From Kangiella marina (GTDB lineage Bacteria; Pseudomonadota; Gammaproteobacteria; Enterobacterales; Kangiellaceae), in contig NZ_BAABFV010000001.1 of the NCBI RefSeq assembly GCF_039541235.1, positions 1-64,000 on the forward strand: 64,000 nucleotides of DNA, written 5' to 3'. The translations under genes were made by a program, and so were the position numbers. Below, in pieces: positions 33,060 to 40,964 of the stretch (positions are counted from its first letter, which is position 1; each line of letters starts with the position of its first letter). The notes below the pieces were generated by a model that had not been told where the DNA came from, made no database searches, and was given only the letters and a program-made list of their open reading frames with translations.

Positions 33060-34277
33060 TTACAGCCTATTGAACTGGTTGCTAAGTGCATGATGATCAA
33101 GCTTGGTGGCTAAAATGTCGTGCATAGGGTATGAGCCCAACAGAGTGACTTCCGAAGCTATCTGTTTCAGTTCGACAAGTGCTTTTTCAATAATCAGATC
33201 AGAAGCGTTACCTTCGAAATCAATATAAAATAATTCTTGCCAAGGCTTGGTCGGGATTGGCCGAGACTCTAGCTTGGTCATATTAATGCTGTGGCTTTTA
33301 AAGACCTGCAAGCAATCCAACAAAGCCCCGGGCTTTTGAGGTGTCTGTAGCGTCAAGGTCGTTTTAGCGGGTATTGTACTCGGTACTTCGATCGTCTTTT
33401 TAGCGACCAGCAGGAAGCGGGTGTAATTTTCTTGATAATTGTTAATACCGTAACTAAGAACTTCCAAGCCAGAGTTTTCAGCCGCTTGTTCGCTGGCTAT
33501 TGCTGCAATACTAGGGTTTTGATACTCCGCAACCAGTTTAAGGGCAGAGCTGGTGCTACTTCTAAAGTGACTGTTAATGTTTGGATGCTCATTGAAGAAA
33601 CTCTTACATTGAGCAATCGCCTGTGGGTGCGAGTAGACATCTTTAATGTCATCGATGGTGGCACCTTGGGTAGCGACAAGGCAGTGTTTTACCTTTAGCT
33701 TTTCTTCGCCAACAATGTTGAGTTTGTACTCCAGCAGTAAATCGTAGACCTCAGTAATGTTGCCCGCGGTGGTGTTTTCAATCGGCACAATGCCTAAATC
33801 GACTCGGCCTGACTCAATCGCTTTAAAGATCGATAAAAAACTAGGACAATACTCTGACTCAAAGCGACGCTTTTTTGTGGCAAAGTGTTGCTGGGCCGCG
33901 ATGTGGCTATAGGAGTCTGGCTCTCCAAGGACGGCGAGCGTAAGAGGCTCTAGTGAATCTGAAGAGGTGTTCTCAAGGATATAGTCGTACTGACTTCTCA
34001 CAGAGTCTTCAATAATGTTATGGAATAGGCTTAGAGTGACGCTAGGGTCAATGCCTAGATGTTGACCTTTAGCGGTAAGGTTGGTCAGCAAATTCTTTTC
34101 CTGAGCTTGATCCCTCACTTTTTTGTTGGTGGTCAACTTATTCGCCGCCACGGCAAGACTCAGCTTGCGACGTTCAGCGAATATTTTGAGCAACTCTTCA
34201 TCAAGGCGCCCAATCGACTGACGCAGATTATTCAAGCTATTGACTCCCCCTGATGGAGCACTTCTTTCTTCTTTCAT
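33060..34277 (-). CDS. pheA: Bifunctional chorismate mutase / prephenate dehydratase (P-protein)
   Basis: Converts chorismate via prephenate to phenylpyruvate. Domains in order: AroQ chorismate mutase (about residues 15-95, LRQSIGRLDEELLKIFAERRKLSLAVAANK), prephenate dehydratase (about 110-295, PIENTTAGNITEVYDLL and NYTRFLLV), and ACT domain (about 305-385) with the ESRP phenylalanine-binding motif (TKLESRPIPTKPWQELFYIDFEG). 405 residues. Regulated by Phe feedback through ACT and, judging by the leader upstream, by attenuation. Confidence 0.96.
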   Translation of the reverse strand: MKEERSAPSGGVNSLNNLRQSIGRLDEELLKIFAERRKLSLAVAANKLTTNKKVRDQAQEKNLLTNLTAKGQHLGIDPSVTLSLFHNIIEDSVRSQYDYILENTSSDSLEPLTLAVLGEPDSYSHIAAQQHFATKKRRFESEYCPSFLSIFKAIESGRVDLGIVPIENTTAGNITEVYDLLLEYKLNIVGEEKLKVKHCLVATQGATIDDIKDVYSHPQAIAQCKSFFNEHPNINSHFRSSTSSALKLVAEYQNPSIAAIASEQAAENSGLEVLSYGINNYQENYTRFLLVAKKTIEVPSTIPAKTTLTLQTPQKPGALLDCLQVFKSHSINMTKLESRPIPTKPWQELFYIDFEGNASDLIIEKALVELKQIASEVTLLGSYPMHDILATKLDHHALSNQFNRL

Positions 34278-34313
34278 CTTGATATCTCACTGATTTACAT
34301 ATTTATTCTTGGC

Positions 34314-34342
34314 AAAAAAAAACCTCCCAGTGGGAGGTTTTT
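34314..34342 (-). terminator. Attenuator terminator of the pheA operon
   Basis: On the minus strand AAAACCTCCCA, one-base loop and TGGGAGG are followed by nine T. It lies between the leader peptide and pheA, ending about 36 bp before the pheA start, so it must be read through for pheA expression. Confidence 0.93.
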
Positions 34343-34364
34343 GCGTTGTTCTATTTACTTTTTT

Positions 34365-34439
34365 CTAAGCGAACACAGCTCCTCCCAAGAACTTTGGAGT
34401 AAAAAAGTAAAAATAATATTGCTGTGCCGTCATATTCAT
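34365..34439 (-). CDS. pheL: Phe/Tyr-rich leader peptide of the pheA operon
   Basis: A 24-codon reading frame upstream of pheA encodes a peptide with the run YYFYFF in the middle and two further Phe codons. A stop precedes the attenuator hairpin by about 22 nt. Within and just after the frame, TTGGGAGGAG (complement of 34379-34388) can pair with the 5' arm of the terminator (CCTCCCA), forming an antiterminator when ribosomes stall at Phe/Tyr codons. This is the classic pheL design. The ribosome site is weak and a second ATG two codons in is possible. Confidence 0.85.
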   Translation of the reverse strand: MNMTAQQYYFYFFTPKFLGGAVFA

Positions 34440-34446
34440 GGCTTTG

Positions 34447-34476
34447 ATAGTAACTCTATTAATAAAAGCAAGTCAA
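34447..34476 (-). promoter_or_regulatory. Candidate promoter of the pheL-pheA-aroF operon
   Basis: Minus-strand TTGACT (34471-34476) and TACTAT (34447-34452) are separated by 18 bp. The predicted transcript start falls almost on the pheL ATG, which would make the leader nearly leaderless, so the true promoter may be further upstream. Confidence 0.4.
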
Positions 34477-34598
34477 CAATGAATTGGTTATATACGAGCA
34501 ACCGTTTTACCGAATGAACTGTTTAAGGTGGACTGGGTAGAGTAATAAATGTAGCCTTAGCCTACGTTATATAGTTCAACGAAAACCAAGAGTGAAGA

Positions 34599-35078
34599 AT
34601 GACACTTTTTTACTACATCGCATCTTTTATTACGCTAATCCTCATCATATACGCGGCTTACTTACTGTTAAAGCTAAGAAGTCAGAGAGCGCATAAAAAA
34701 GTTACAGAGGCAGCTTTTGCTAAAAAACAGCATTCTCAAATGAGTTCGGTGGTGGGTAGTATTGTTGATATTTCAAAAGCTATGCAGCAGGAGCAGTGCC
34801 CGGTTATCGAAGGTTGCGTTCGGCTAAAAGTTTTGATTGATCAGCTACGTTTGAGTGAAGACGAAAAAAAACCATTCGAGATTTACTATACGGTGTACGA
34901 TAAAACCGAGCATATCCCAACCCACCAAGCTTGGACAGAACTCGAAAAGCAGCAACAAATGAAATTTACCAAGGAAATGATGATGGTAGAAGCTGAACAC
35001 CGTGACGAAATAAAAGAAGCCGTTGATAAAACGGTGGAGCACTTTAAGGACATGGCTGATAAGCTTAAGTCTGATTAA
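34599..35078 (+). CDS. DUF2489-type membrane-anchored protein
   Basis: A 159-residue protein with one N-terminal membrane helix (YYIASFITLILIIYAAYLLL) and a helical cytoplasmic domain. The pattern SVVGSIVDISKAMQQEQCPVIEGCVRLKVLIDQLRL resembles DUF2489 proteins of marine gammaproteobacteria. Function unknown. It points toward the tRNA gene on the other strand, 1 bp away. Family call is by eye. Confidence 0.75.
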   Translation: MTLFYYIASFITLILIIYAAYLLLKLRSQRAHKKVTEAAFAKKQHSQMSSVVGSIVDISKAMQQEQCPVIEGCVRLKVLIDQLRLSEDEKKPFEIYYTVYDKTEHIPTHQAWTELEKQQQMKFTKEMMMVEAEHRDEIKEAVDKTVEHFKDMADKLKSD

Positions 35079-35079
35079 A

Positions 35080-35156
35080 TGGCGCACCCGGCAGGAGTCG
35101 AACCTGCGACCTTCGCCTCCGGAGGGCGACGCTCTATCCAACTGAGCTACGGGTGC
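35080..35156 (-). tRNA. tRNA-Arg (anticodon CCG)
   Basis: Cloverleaf complete on the minus strand: acceptor GCACCCG / CGGGTGC, D-arm AGCTCAGTTGGATAGAGC, anticodon loop CTCCGGA with CCG anticodon, T-arm GCAGGTTCGACTCCTGC and encoded CCA. 77 nt. Reads CGG codons. Confidence 0.97.
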
Positions 35157-35166
35157 GTAATTTAAA

Positions 35167-35195
35167 ATCTAACCTGCTAAATAGGCTTAATGCAA
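35167..35195 (-). promoter_or_regulatory. Promoter of the tRNA-Arg gene
   Basis: On the minus strand TTGCAT (35190-35195) and TTAGAT (35167-35172) are separated by exactly 17 bp, and the -10 ends 10 bp before the mature tRNA 5' end. Confidence 0.6.
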
Positions 35196-35211
35196 CTGGT
35201 GAGTTTTTGTT

Positions 35212-35284
35212 GGAGCTTCGCTCCAAATCCAACTGTACCCTTGTCTTCTTTGAAGACGGGGCAGGCCCAGCTACGGGTTTGTAA
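35212..35284. other. Non-coding stretch with two hairpins and a tRNA-like fragment
   Basis: Contains TTGGAGC/GCTCCAA (35212-35228) and GTCTT/AAGAC (near 35242-35257) hairpins. AGCTACGGGTTTGTAA at 35269-35284 repeats the tRNA-Arg 5' end plus flank (35145-35160) with 14 of 16 bases equal. It may be debris of a tRNA duplication. The rest of the 35157-35374 gap shows no gene. Confidence 0.4.
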
Positions 35285-35374
35285 CGTTAACTGTTTACTT
35301 CCAACAATGTGTTTATGCTGCAAGTCCTAACTTTAACCGGCGGTATTCTGACAAGTCTTGATTTTTTTATCAAG

Positions 35375-36049
35375 TTAAAAAGCACAAGGCGCTTGAGCCG
35401 TAACTATTTTACCTGACTTTGGATCTTTAATGGTTAAAGATTCCGCATGAAGTAGCAACCGAGAAGCCTTCATGTCGGAGCCATGCTTTGAATATAGGTT
35501 GCAGCCTAAGATTGGGTGGCCTAGTTCAAGGCAGTGTAAGCGCAGTTGATGGCTTCTGCCAGTTATTGGCGTTAGCTTGAGTCGAGTGCAGTTGTTGTTG
35601 CTGTCTCGTTCTAGAACGTGCCACTCGGTTACCGCTTTCTTTCCATCGTCAAAGTCAATCTTTTGCTTTGGGCGATTAGGCCAGTCAGCAATCATGGGTT
35701 TATCAATAATGCCATGATCGTTCTCCACTAAACCATCAACCATAGCGATGTAGTGCTTTTGCGTTTCACGATGCTCGAACTGTCGGCTGATTTCTCGATG
35801 CGCCATTTTGCTCAGTGCTACTACCATAATGCCTGAAGTCGCCATGTCGAGGCGGTGAACAACCGTAGCCGTCTGAGATTTTGGGTGTTGCTGAAGTCGT
35901 GTGATTAAGCAGTCTTTGTTCTCTTGGTGACGGCCAGGTATGGTCAGGAGTCCAGCAGGCTTAGCTACAAATAAGAAATTTTTATTCGGCAGAATAATGC
36001 GCACTGGGGCAGGGCAGAAAGGAACGATGTGGTATTCTTTATCAGACAT
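35375..36049 (-). CDS. RluA-family pseudouridine synthase
   Basis: A 224-residue single-domain pseudouridine synthase without S4 domain. Catalytic motif VVHRLDMATSGIMV; also LTPITGRSHQLRLHC and LLLHAESLTI. The size and lack of S4 fit RluA (23S U746 and tRNA U32) or TruC; exact target is not certain. The start is set at 36049 since longer readings overlap cmoB extensively; 4 bp separate it from the cmoB stop, so it is the last gene of cmoA-cmoB-rlu. Confidence 0.88.
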   Translation of the reverse strand: MSDKEYHIVPFCPAPVRIILPNKNFLFVAKPAGLLTIPGRHQENKDCLITRLQQHPKSQTATVVHRLDMATSGIMVVALSKMAHREISRQFEHRETQKHYIAMVDGLVENDHGIIDKPMIADWPNRPKQKIDFDDGKKAVTEWHVLERDSNNNCTRLKLTPITGRSHQLRLHCLELGHPILGCNLYSKHGSDMKASRLLLHAESLTIKDPKSGKIVTAQAPCAF

Positions 36050-36053
36050 ACGA

Positions 36054-37049
36054 CTACTTTTTATTTTTATGTAATGGTTTTTGCGCGACCATAAACGCAC
36101 GTTTAGGCGCAGGGTAGCCTTCAATGGTGATGCTTTTGTCCTCCGGATCTAAGTAGTCGCCCAATGATTGGAACGTCATCCAGTCAGTTGCCCGTTGCTC
36201 CTCTAAGCTGGTGGTTGATACGTTGGCAACTTGTACATTGTCTAGCCCGCATTTTCGCATCCAGTTTTGAAGCATGCCTGTGGTGGGTATGAACCACACA
36301 TTATTCATTTGGGCATAGCGATCTTTCGGGATTAGGCATTGATCGTCATCTCCCTCGATGACCAATGTTTCGAGCACTAATTCGCCACCCGGTTTAAGTA
36401 AATTTTTAAGGTGCAGAATATGATCGATCGGTGAGCGGCGGTGGTACAGAACGCCCATGGAAAAGATCGTGTCAAAACCCTGTTTACCCATATTTTGTGG
36501 CATATACTCAAGACCAATGGGTAGGTAATGAACGGGGTGCTCGGAAAGATATTGCTGCATGATTGCAAATTGCATCAAGAACAATTGCGATGGGTCAATC
36601 CCCAAAACCATTTTCGGTTTTTGCGCCGCCATACGCCAACAGTGGTAGCCATTACCACAGCCGACATCCAGCACAATTCTGTCGTTGAGTGGGGTGATAT
36701 GGTTTTTAATCCGATCCCACTTCCAGTCAGAACGCCATTCTGTATCGATATGATGTCCAAACAAATGAAAAGGGCCTTTACGCCAGGGATGGAACTGCTT
36801 CAACAATTGTTCGAGATTCTGATGCTGCTCCTCATTGAGCTGTCCGCGGCTTCCGATAGCTACTTTATCTGTAATATCGATGTCATCAGGCTTGATCTCA
36901 GGTAGCTGTTTTAATAGCTCAATCCATTGTGTGATGTTGCCATGGGTATAGTCAGCCATGCGTTGATGCACAGCGTCTTTGAAGGAATCTACCCAAGGGT
37001 GAAGGCGAGTGTTGGCTAAGGCGTTGTAAGTATCGTTAAAGCTAAACAT
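36054..37049 (-). CDS. cmoB: tRNA U34 carboxymethyltransferase CmoB
   Basis: Transfers the carboxymethyl group from carboxy-SAM to 5-hydroxyuridine-34, forming cmo5U. SAM motif VLDVGCGNGYHCWRMAAQKP at about 120-140, GIDPSQLFLMQF, FSMGVLYHRRSP and the tail LGDYLDPEDKSITIEGYPAPKRAF are diagnostic. 331 residues from MFSFNDTYNAL; a further upstream ATG would overlap cmoA. It sits directly behind cmoA. Confidence 0.96.
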   Translation of the reverse strand: MFSFNDTYNALANTRLHPWVDSFKDAVHQRMADYTHGNITQWIELLKQLPEIKPDDIDITDKVAIGSRGQLNEEQHQNLEQLLKQFHPWRKGPFHLFGHHIDTEWRSDWKWDRIKNHITPLNDRIVLDVGCGNGYHCWRMAAQKPKMVLGIDPSQLFLMQFAIMQQYLSEHPVHYLPIGLEYMPQNMGKQGFDTIFSMGVLYHRRSPIDHILHLKNLLKPGGELVLETLVIEGDDDQCLIPKDRYAQMNNVWFIPTTGMLQNWMRKCGLDNVQVANVSTTSLEEQRATDWMTFQSLGDYLDPEDKSITIEGYPAPKRAFMVAQKPLHKNKK

Positions 37050-37050
37050 A

Positions 37051-37779
37051 TTATTTGACGACAATAAAGGATGCGAAATTATAATGTTGGAACCAAGTAT
37101 CAAACTGACTGAAGCCAGCTTTTACAAAGCGCTGGTAGTGCTGCTCTCGGGTATCTGGGATGAGCACATTTTCTAAAGCGGCACGTTTTTGTGCAATCTC
37201 CATGTCGCTATAGCCATTTTGTTTTTTGAAGTCATGATGGATATCAATGATATTGTGATCGAGTGACGTAGAGCCCATGGTAAGTTTTTCGGAAAGTACT
37301 AATGCACCGCCTGGGTTCATTCCTTGATAAATGTTATTGAGGAGGGTTTGACGTTGATCTCTAGGCAAAAACTGTAGCGTGAAATTCAACACAACGAAGC
37401 TGGCGTTTTCAAACTTCAGATCGCTGATGTCTGCCTCAATAACATCTACTGGCATGGCAAAATTGTAGCCTGACTGAATCAGTGTGCAACGCTCAATCAT
37501 CGCTTTTGAGTTGTCTACTGCGATAATCTTGCTGGTTTTGTCGTTGACGGCTTCACGGATAGATAGGGTTGCGGCGCCAAGAGAACAGCCAAGATCGTAG
37601 ATTGAACTGTGTGGTTGCGCATACTTCTTAGCCAGTTGCCCGATACCATCAATAATCGAGGTGTAGCCTGGCACAGATCGCTTAATCATATCAGGGAAGA
37701 CTTCTACAACTTTTTGATCAAAGTTGAAGGACTCAACCTGTTCTAGCTGATCAGCGTAAATATTATCCTTTTTGCTCAT
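37051..37779 (-). CDS. cmoA: Carboxy-S-adenosyl-L-methionine synthase CmoA
   Basis: Makes Cx-SAM from SAM and prephenate. SAM fold motif IYDLGCSLGAATLSIREAV, IAVDNSKAMIERC, VLNFTLQFLPRDQR. 242 residues, normal. First gene of the cmoA-cmoB operon. Its use of prephenate links it to the chorismate mutase gene that is transcribed away from the same intergenic region. Confidence 0.96.
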   Translation of the reverse strand: MSKKDNIYADQLEQVESFNFDQKVVEVFPDMIKRSVPGYTSIIDGIGQLAKKYAQPHSSIYDLGCSLGAATLSIREAVNDKTSKIIAVDNSKAMIERCTLIQSGYNFAMPVDVIEADISDLKFENASFVVLNFTLQFLPRDQRQTLLNNIYQGMNPGGALVLSEKLTMGSTSLDHNIIDIHHDFKKQNGYSDMEIAQKRAALENVLIPDTREQHYQRFVKAGFSQFDTWFQHYNFASFIVVK

Positions 37780-37868
37780 AAAATGATGATTTAAGTAGGG
37801 TTCAACATCGATGGCGTAATTCTACTATAATAAGACGAGGTTACCATGATTTATTGAAGAAGGTGGGT

Positions 37869-38129
37869 ATGGATTCACTCGAAAGCATCCGGGCGAATAT
37901 TGATCGGGTTGATGAGACCTTAGTTCAGTTGATAGAGCAGCGTGCAGAACTGGTTCAGCTGTTAATCAGCGTTAAAGCCAAACAGGGCTTAACCGCGCGT
38001 ATTCCTGAAAGAGAGGAAGCTATTCTCGACGCACTGCATCAGCGACACGGCAAGCACTTCAGCAAAGAAGAGCTTGAATCTATTTATCGACCAATTTTTG
38101 ATGCTTGTGTAAGGCTACAGCTTGAGTAG
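37869..38129 (+). CDS. Free-standing AroQ-type chorismate mutase
   Basis: An 86-residue all-helical protein of the AroQ class that turns chorismate into prephenate. The pattern LESIRANIDRVDETLVQLIEQRAELV, the Lys in SVKAKQG and the IPEREEAILDAL segment supply the expected Arg/Lys/Glu active-site residues. No signal peptide, so cytosolic. The ATG at 37869 has AAGGTGGG in front. It is divergent from cmoA, whose product consumes prephenate. pheA in this window carries a second mutase domain. Confidence 0.88.
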   Translation: MDSLESIRANIDRVDETLVQLIEQRAELVQLLISVKAKQGLTARIPEREEAILDALHQRHGKHFSKEELESIYRPIFDACVRLQLE

Positions 38130-38156
38130 TTGAATGATAAGACTTTAGGCATAAAA

Positions 38157-38180
38157 AAGCCCCCAATAAAGGGGGCTAAA
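38157..38180 (-). terminator. Hairpin with T run on the minus strand
   Basis: AGCCCCC / GGGGGCT stem with a 5-nt loop. The T run (six) is on the minus-strand side only; on the + strand it is followed by AAAAATT. It may still stabilise the chorismate mutase mRNA end. Confidence 0.45.
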
Positions 38181-38188
38181 AATTGCGT

Positions 38189-38215
38189 CTCAAAATGAGA
38201 AGGAGATATTTTGAG
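38189..38215. repeat. Short inverted repeat upstream of the S9 peptidase
   Basis: CTCAAAAT and ATTTTGAG, perfect complements, flank 11 bp containing AAGGAGAT. Could be an operator or mRNA hairpin in the 280-bp gap before the peptidase gene; the rest of the gap shows nothing clear. Confidence 0.4.
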
Positions 38216-38411
38216 AAGCGAACACATTGTTAGGGGTAGTTAACTTTGTGCTCAGTGGTACTTTAATTGACAGCATTTGATATTGCCATATGCCAATTGT
38301 AACAGTTTGTAACATTGTAAACTGATAATTTATGGGTCAATTTAGGCACTAACCTAGACCTGTTTCACATTTTTTACTATGCTAACCGAAATCCAAACAA
38401 TGAGTAGTTGT

Positions 38412-40481
38412 ATGAAAAATATACTGTTTTTCATAGGGTTGGCTTTATTTGGCGCTACGGGTTCGATGTCGAGCTCAGCAGCAGAGAATAAAGGGCTAAC
38501 GCTAGAAGATATTTCTAAAATTGAGTCAGTTCGATCGGCTAAGGTTTCTCCGGATGGCAAGTGGGTTGCTTATACTAAAAGTAACAAGCGCAAACCTTAT
38601 ATTGATGATGATGGCCCGGCATGGTCTGAGCTGTATGTGAAGCCTATCGGTAGCGATGCAAAGCCATTTATTACCGGTAAAGTGAATATCGGTTCGGTCA
38701 GCTGGTCCCACGATAGCAAGACTCTTTATTACATCGCGATGCGTAACGATGATACTTTCGCAGGTGTTTATAGTATCCCAGTAGACGGCGGTGAGTCGCA
38801 GAAGGTTGTTGGTGTACAAAACAACATTTTGAGCTACACCCTAAATAATGACAGCAGCAAAATGGTCTTTATTGCCAAAGAGGGTGCTCCTAATCATAAA
38901 GAGCAACTGGTGCAAAAAGGTTTCCAAGCAAATGTTTATGAAGAAGACATTAAACACGTTCACGCTTGGGAATATGCCTTAAACGACGAGGATGCTGAGC
39001 CTAAGAAACTTGATATTGATGGCAGCGTTATCAGCGCCAAGTTCAGCCCTGTGTCAGACCAGCTAATGGTCCAAGTTTCTCCGACCCCGCTAATTGACGA
39101 CATCTACATGAAGAAAAGCCTTCAAGTTATTGATTTAGATGGTGATGTGGTAGCGAGTTTCAAAACCAAAGGTAAGCAGGGTAAAGCGGTTTGGTCGACT
39201 GATGGTGAGAATATCGCTTTTTTAGGAGCGAATGATTATAACGATCCCACAGCTGGTGCTTTGTACATCGCAAACGTCGATGATGAAACTGTGTCTAAGC
39301 GTGTGACTAACGATACCAGCCATGTGATGGATGTGGCTTGGCACAATGATGATCTGATCTATATCGAGCATCAGGGTTTAGAAAGTCGTGTAGTAAAAGC
39401 TGCGTTTAAGCGTCGCATTGCGGCAATGCCTTTGGTGGATTATGGGCAAGGTATTCAACGAAGCCTATCCGTTGCCAACAATGGTGCCGTTTATGTATTA
39501 GCAGATACTGCGAAGCATCCTTCAGAGCTTTTCGCGGTGACTTCTTCAGGAATGCAGCGTTTAACAAACTCTAATACTTGGCTTGATGACGTTGAGCTAG
39601 CGAAACAAGAAGGCTTTGAGTATGAGGCGCGAGACGGCCTTAAGATTCAAGGCGTTTTGGTTTACCCGCTTAACTATAAAAAAGGAAAGCGCTACCCGAT
39701 GATTGCCTTCATCCATGGTGGTCCTGAAGCGCACCGTTCTAATGGCTGGAATACTCGCTATGCGGATCCAATCCAAGCGGTTGCCGCCAAAGGGTACTTT
39801 GCCTTTATTCCAAACTATCGTGGTAGCACGGGGCGAGGTGATGAGTTTGCGCGTCTCGATCAACATGCTTACGCTGATCCAGAGTTCACTGACATTCTTG
39901 ATGGTAAGCTTGCTCTAGTCGAAAAGGGCATGGTTGATGCTGATAAAGTTGGTATCACTGGCGGCTCTTACGGCGGTTATGCTACGGCTTGGTCTGCAAC
40001 GAAACTATCTGAGCACTACGCGGCAGCAGTCATGTTTGTAGGTATTTCAAACCAATTATCCAAGTTCGGTACGACAGATATTCCTAACGAAATGCATGCC
40101 GTTCATGCTCGTGCGTGGCCTTGGGACGATTATCAGTGGATGTTAGAAACAAGCCCGATTTATCACGTCAAAAATGCTCAAACACCATTGCTAATTATGC
40201 ACGGCGACTCAGATACCCGAGTTCACCCATCGCAATCCATGGAGCTTTATCGTTATGTTAAAACACTTGGACAAGCACCGGTTCGTTTAGTGCTTTATCC
40301 TGGTGAAGGTCACGGCAACCGTAAAGCAGCAGGTCAATACGATTACTCGTTACGCCTGGTTCGCTGGATGGATCACTACTTGAAAGGTGATGGTGGCGAA
40401 CCGCCTGCTTACGACCTTAAGCATGAGAAGAAACTAGAAGAACTTAACGAGAAAGATAAGTCCGATAAGAAAGACGACTAA
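38412..40481 (+). CDS. Exported S9-family prolyl oligopeptidase / dipeptidyl peptidase
   Basis: A 689-residue serine peptidase. Signal peptide MKNILFFIGLALFGATGSMS. Beta-propeller with WD40-like (PD40) repeats spans about residues 30-400. The alpha/beta hydrolase domain carries the nucleophile in GGSYGGYATAW, Asp in HGDSDTRVHP and His in GEGHGNRK. Belongs to the acylaminoacyl/dipeptidyl-peptidase branch; likely cuts peptides in the periplasm. ATG at 38412 is chosen to begin the signal peptide; 38400 and 38379 are alternatives. Charged Lys/Asp tail at the C-terminus. Confidence 0.93.
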   Translation: MKNILFFIGLALFGATGSMSSSAAENKGLTLEDISKIESVRSAKVSPDGKWVAYTKSNKRKPYIDDDGPAWSELYVKPIGSDAKPFITGKVNIGSVSWSHDSKTLYYIAMRNDDTFAGVYSIPVDGGESQKVVGVQNNILSYTLNNDSSKMVFIAKEGAPNHKEQLVQKGFQANVYEEDIKHVHAWEYALNDEDAEPKKLDIDGSVISAKFSPVSDQLMVQVSPTPLIDDIYMKKSLQVIDLDGDVVASFKTKGKQGKAVWSTDGENIAFLGANDYNDPTAGALYIANVDDETVSKRVTNDTSHVMDVAWHNDDLIYIEHQGLESRVVKAAFKRRIAAMPLVDYGQGIQRSLSVANNGAVYVLADTAKHPSELFAVTSSGMQRLTNSNTWLDDVELAKQEGFEYEARDGLKIQGVLVYPLNYKKGKRYPMIAFIHGGPEAHRSNGWNTRYADPIQAVAAKGYFAFIPNYRGSTGRGDEFARLDQHAYADPEFTDILDGKLALVEKGMVDADKVGITGGSYGGYATAWSATKLSEHYAAAVMFVGISNQLSKFGTTDIPNEMHAVHARAWPWDDYQWMLETSPIYHVKNAQTPLLIMHGDSDTRVHPSQSMELYRYVKTLGQAPVRLVLYPGEGHGNRKAAGQYDYSLRLVRWMDHYLKGDGGEPPAYDLKHEKKLEELNEKDKSDKKDD

Positions 40482-40498
40482 TTACTTCTTGGTGTTTC

Positions 40499-40543
40499 AA
40501 AGCTCCGCAATCCACTTTTAGTGACCGTTGCGGAGCTTTTTTT
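40499..40543 (+). terminator. Rho-independent terminator of the S9 peptidase
   Basis: AAAGCTCCGCAA and TTGCGGAGCTTTTTTT form a 12-bp stem with a 17-nt loop. Confidence 0.93.
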
Positions 40544-40577
40544 ATGAGAGTTTATATGAGTAAGGATAGGTGAATAT

Positions 40578-40961
40578 ATGGCTATTACAGATTTGAGTAG
40601 ACTGTTGTCTGAGCTTAACCCGGTTATGGATGAGCAGGATTATGTTTTTTGTACAGTCACCGAGCTGCCAGTGGGCATCAATCCAATAGCGACTTTCCAC
40701 GAAGAGGAAGGGCTTAGCTTGGTATGTTTTAAAGCTCAGGCTCAGGCTGCAAATATAAACTTCCAAGGAACATTCAAGAAAATCACCTTAACCGTTTATT
40801 CGAGTTTAGAGGCGGTGGGGTTAACGGCTGCGGTTTCCAATGTGCTAGCCAAAGCGGGCATTAGTGCCAATATGGTAGCGGCTTATCACCATGATCACGT
40901 TTTCGTGCCAAGCGAGCAGGCAGAAGAAGCGCTAATCTTGATAAAAGGACTCAGCTCTTGA
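40578..40961 (+). CDS. ACT-domain protein
   Basis: A 127-residue cytosolic protein composed of tandem ACT-like folds (DYVFCTVTELPVGINPIATFHEEEGLSLV and KKITLTVYSSLEAVGLTAAVSNVLAKAGISANMVAAYHHDHVFV). This resembles the small ACT proteins of the YP_001085534/COG3602 type, with unknown ligand, likely an amino acid. It converges on a lipase-like gene with 3 bp between stops. Confidence 0.85.
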   Translation: MAITDLSRLLSELNPVMDEQDYVFCTVTELPVGINPIATFHEEEGLSLVCFKAQAQAANINFQGTFKKITLTVYSSLEAVGLTAAVSNVLAKAGISANMVAAYHHDHVFVPSEQAEEALILIKGLSS

Positions 40962-40964
40962 GCA

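Noticed and set aside
35196-35374. Second tRNA gene upstream of tRNA-Arg
   Set aside because: Only a 16-nt match and two hairpins are present; no complete cloverleaf can be drawn.
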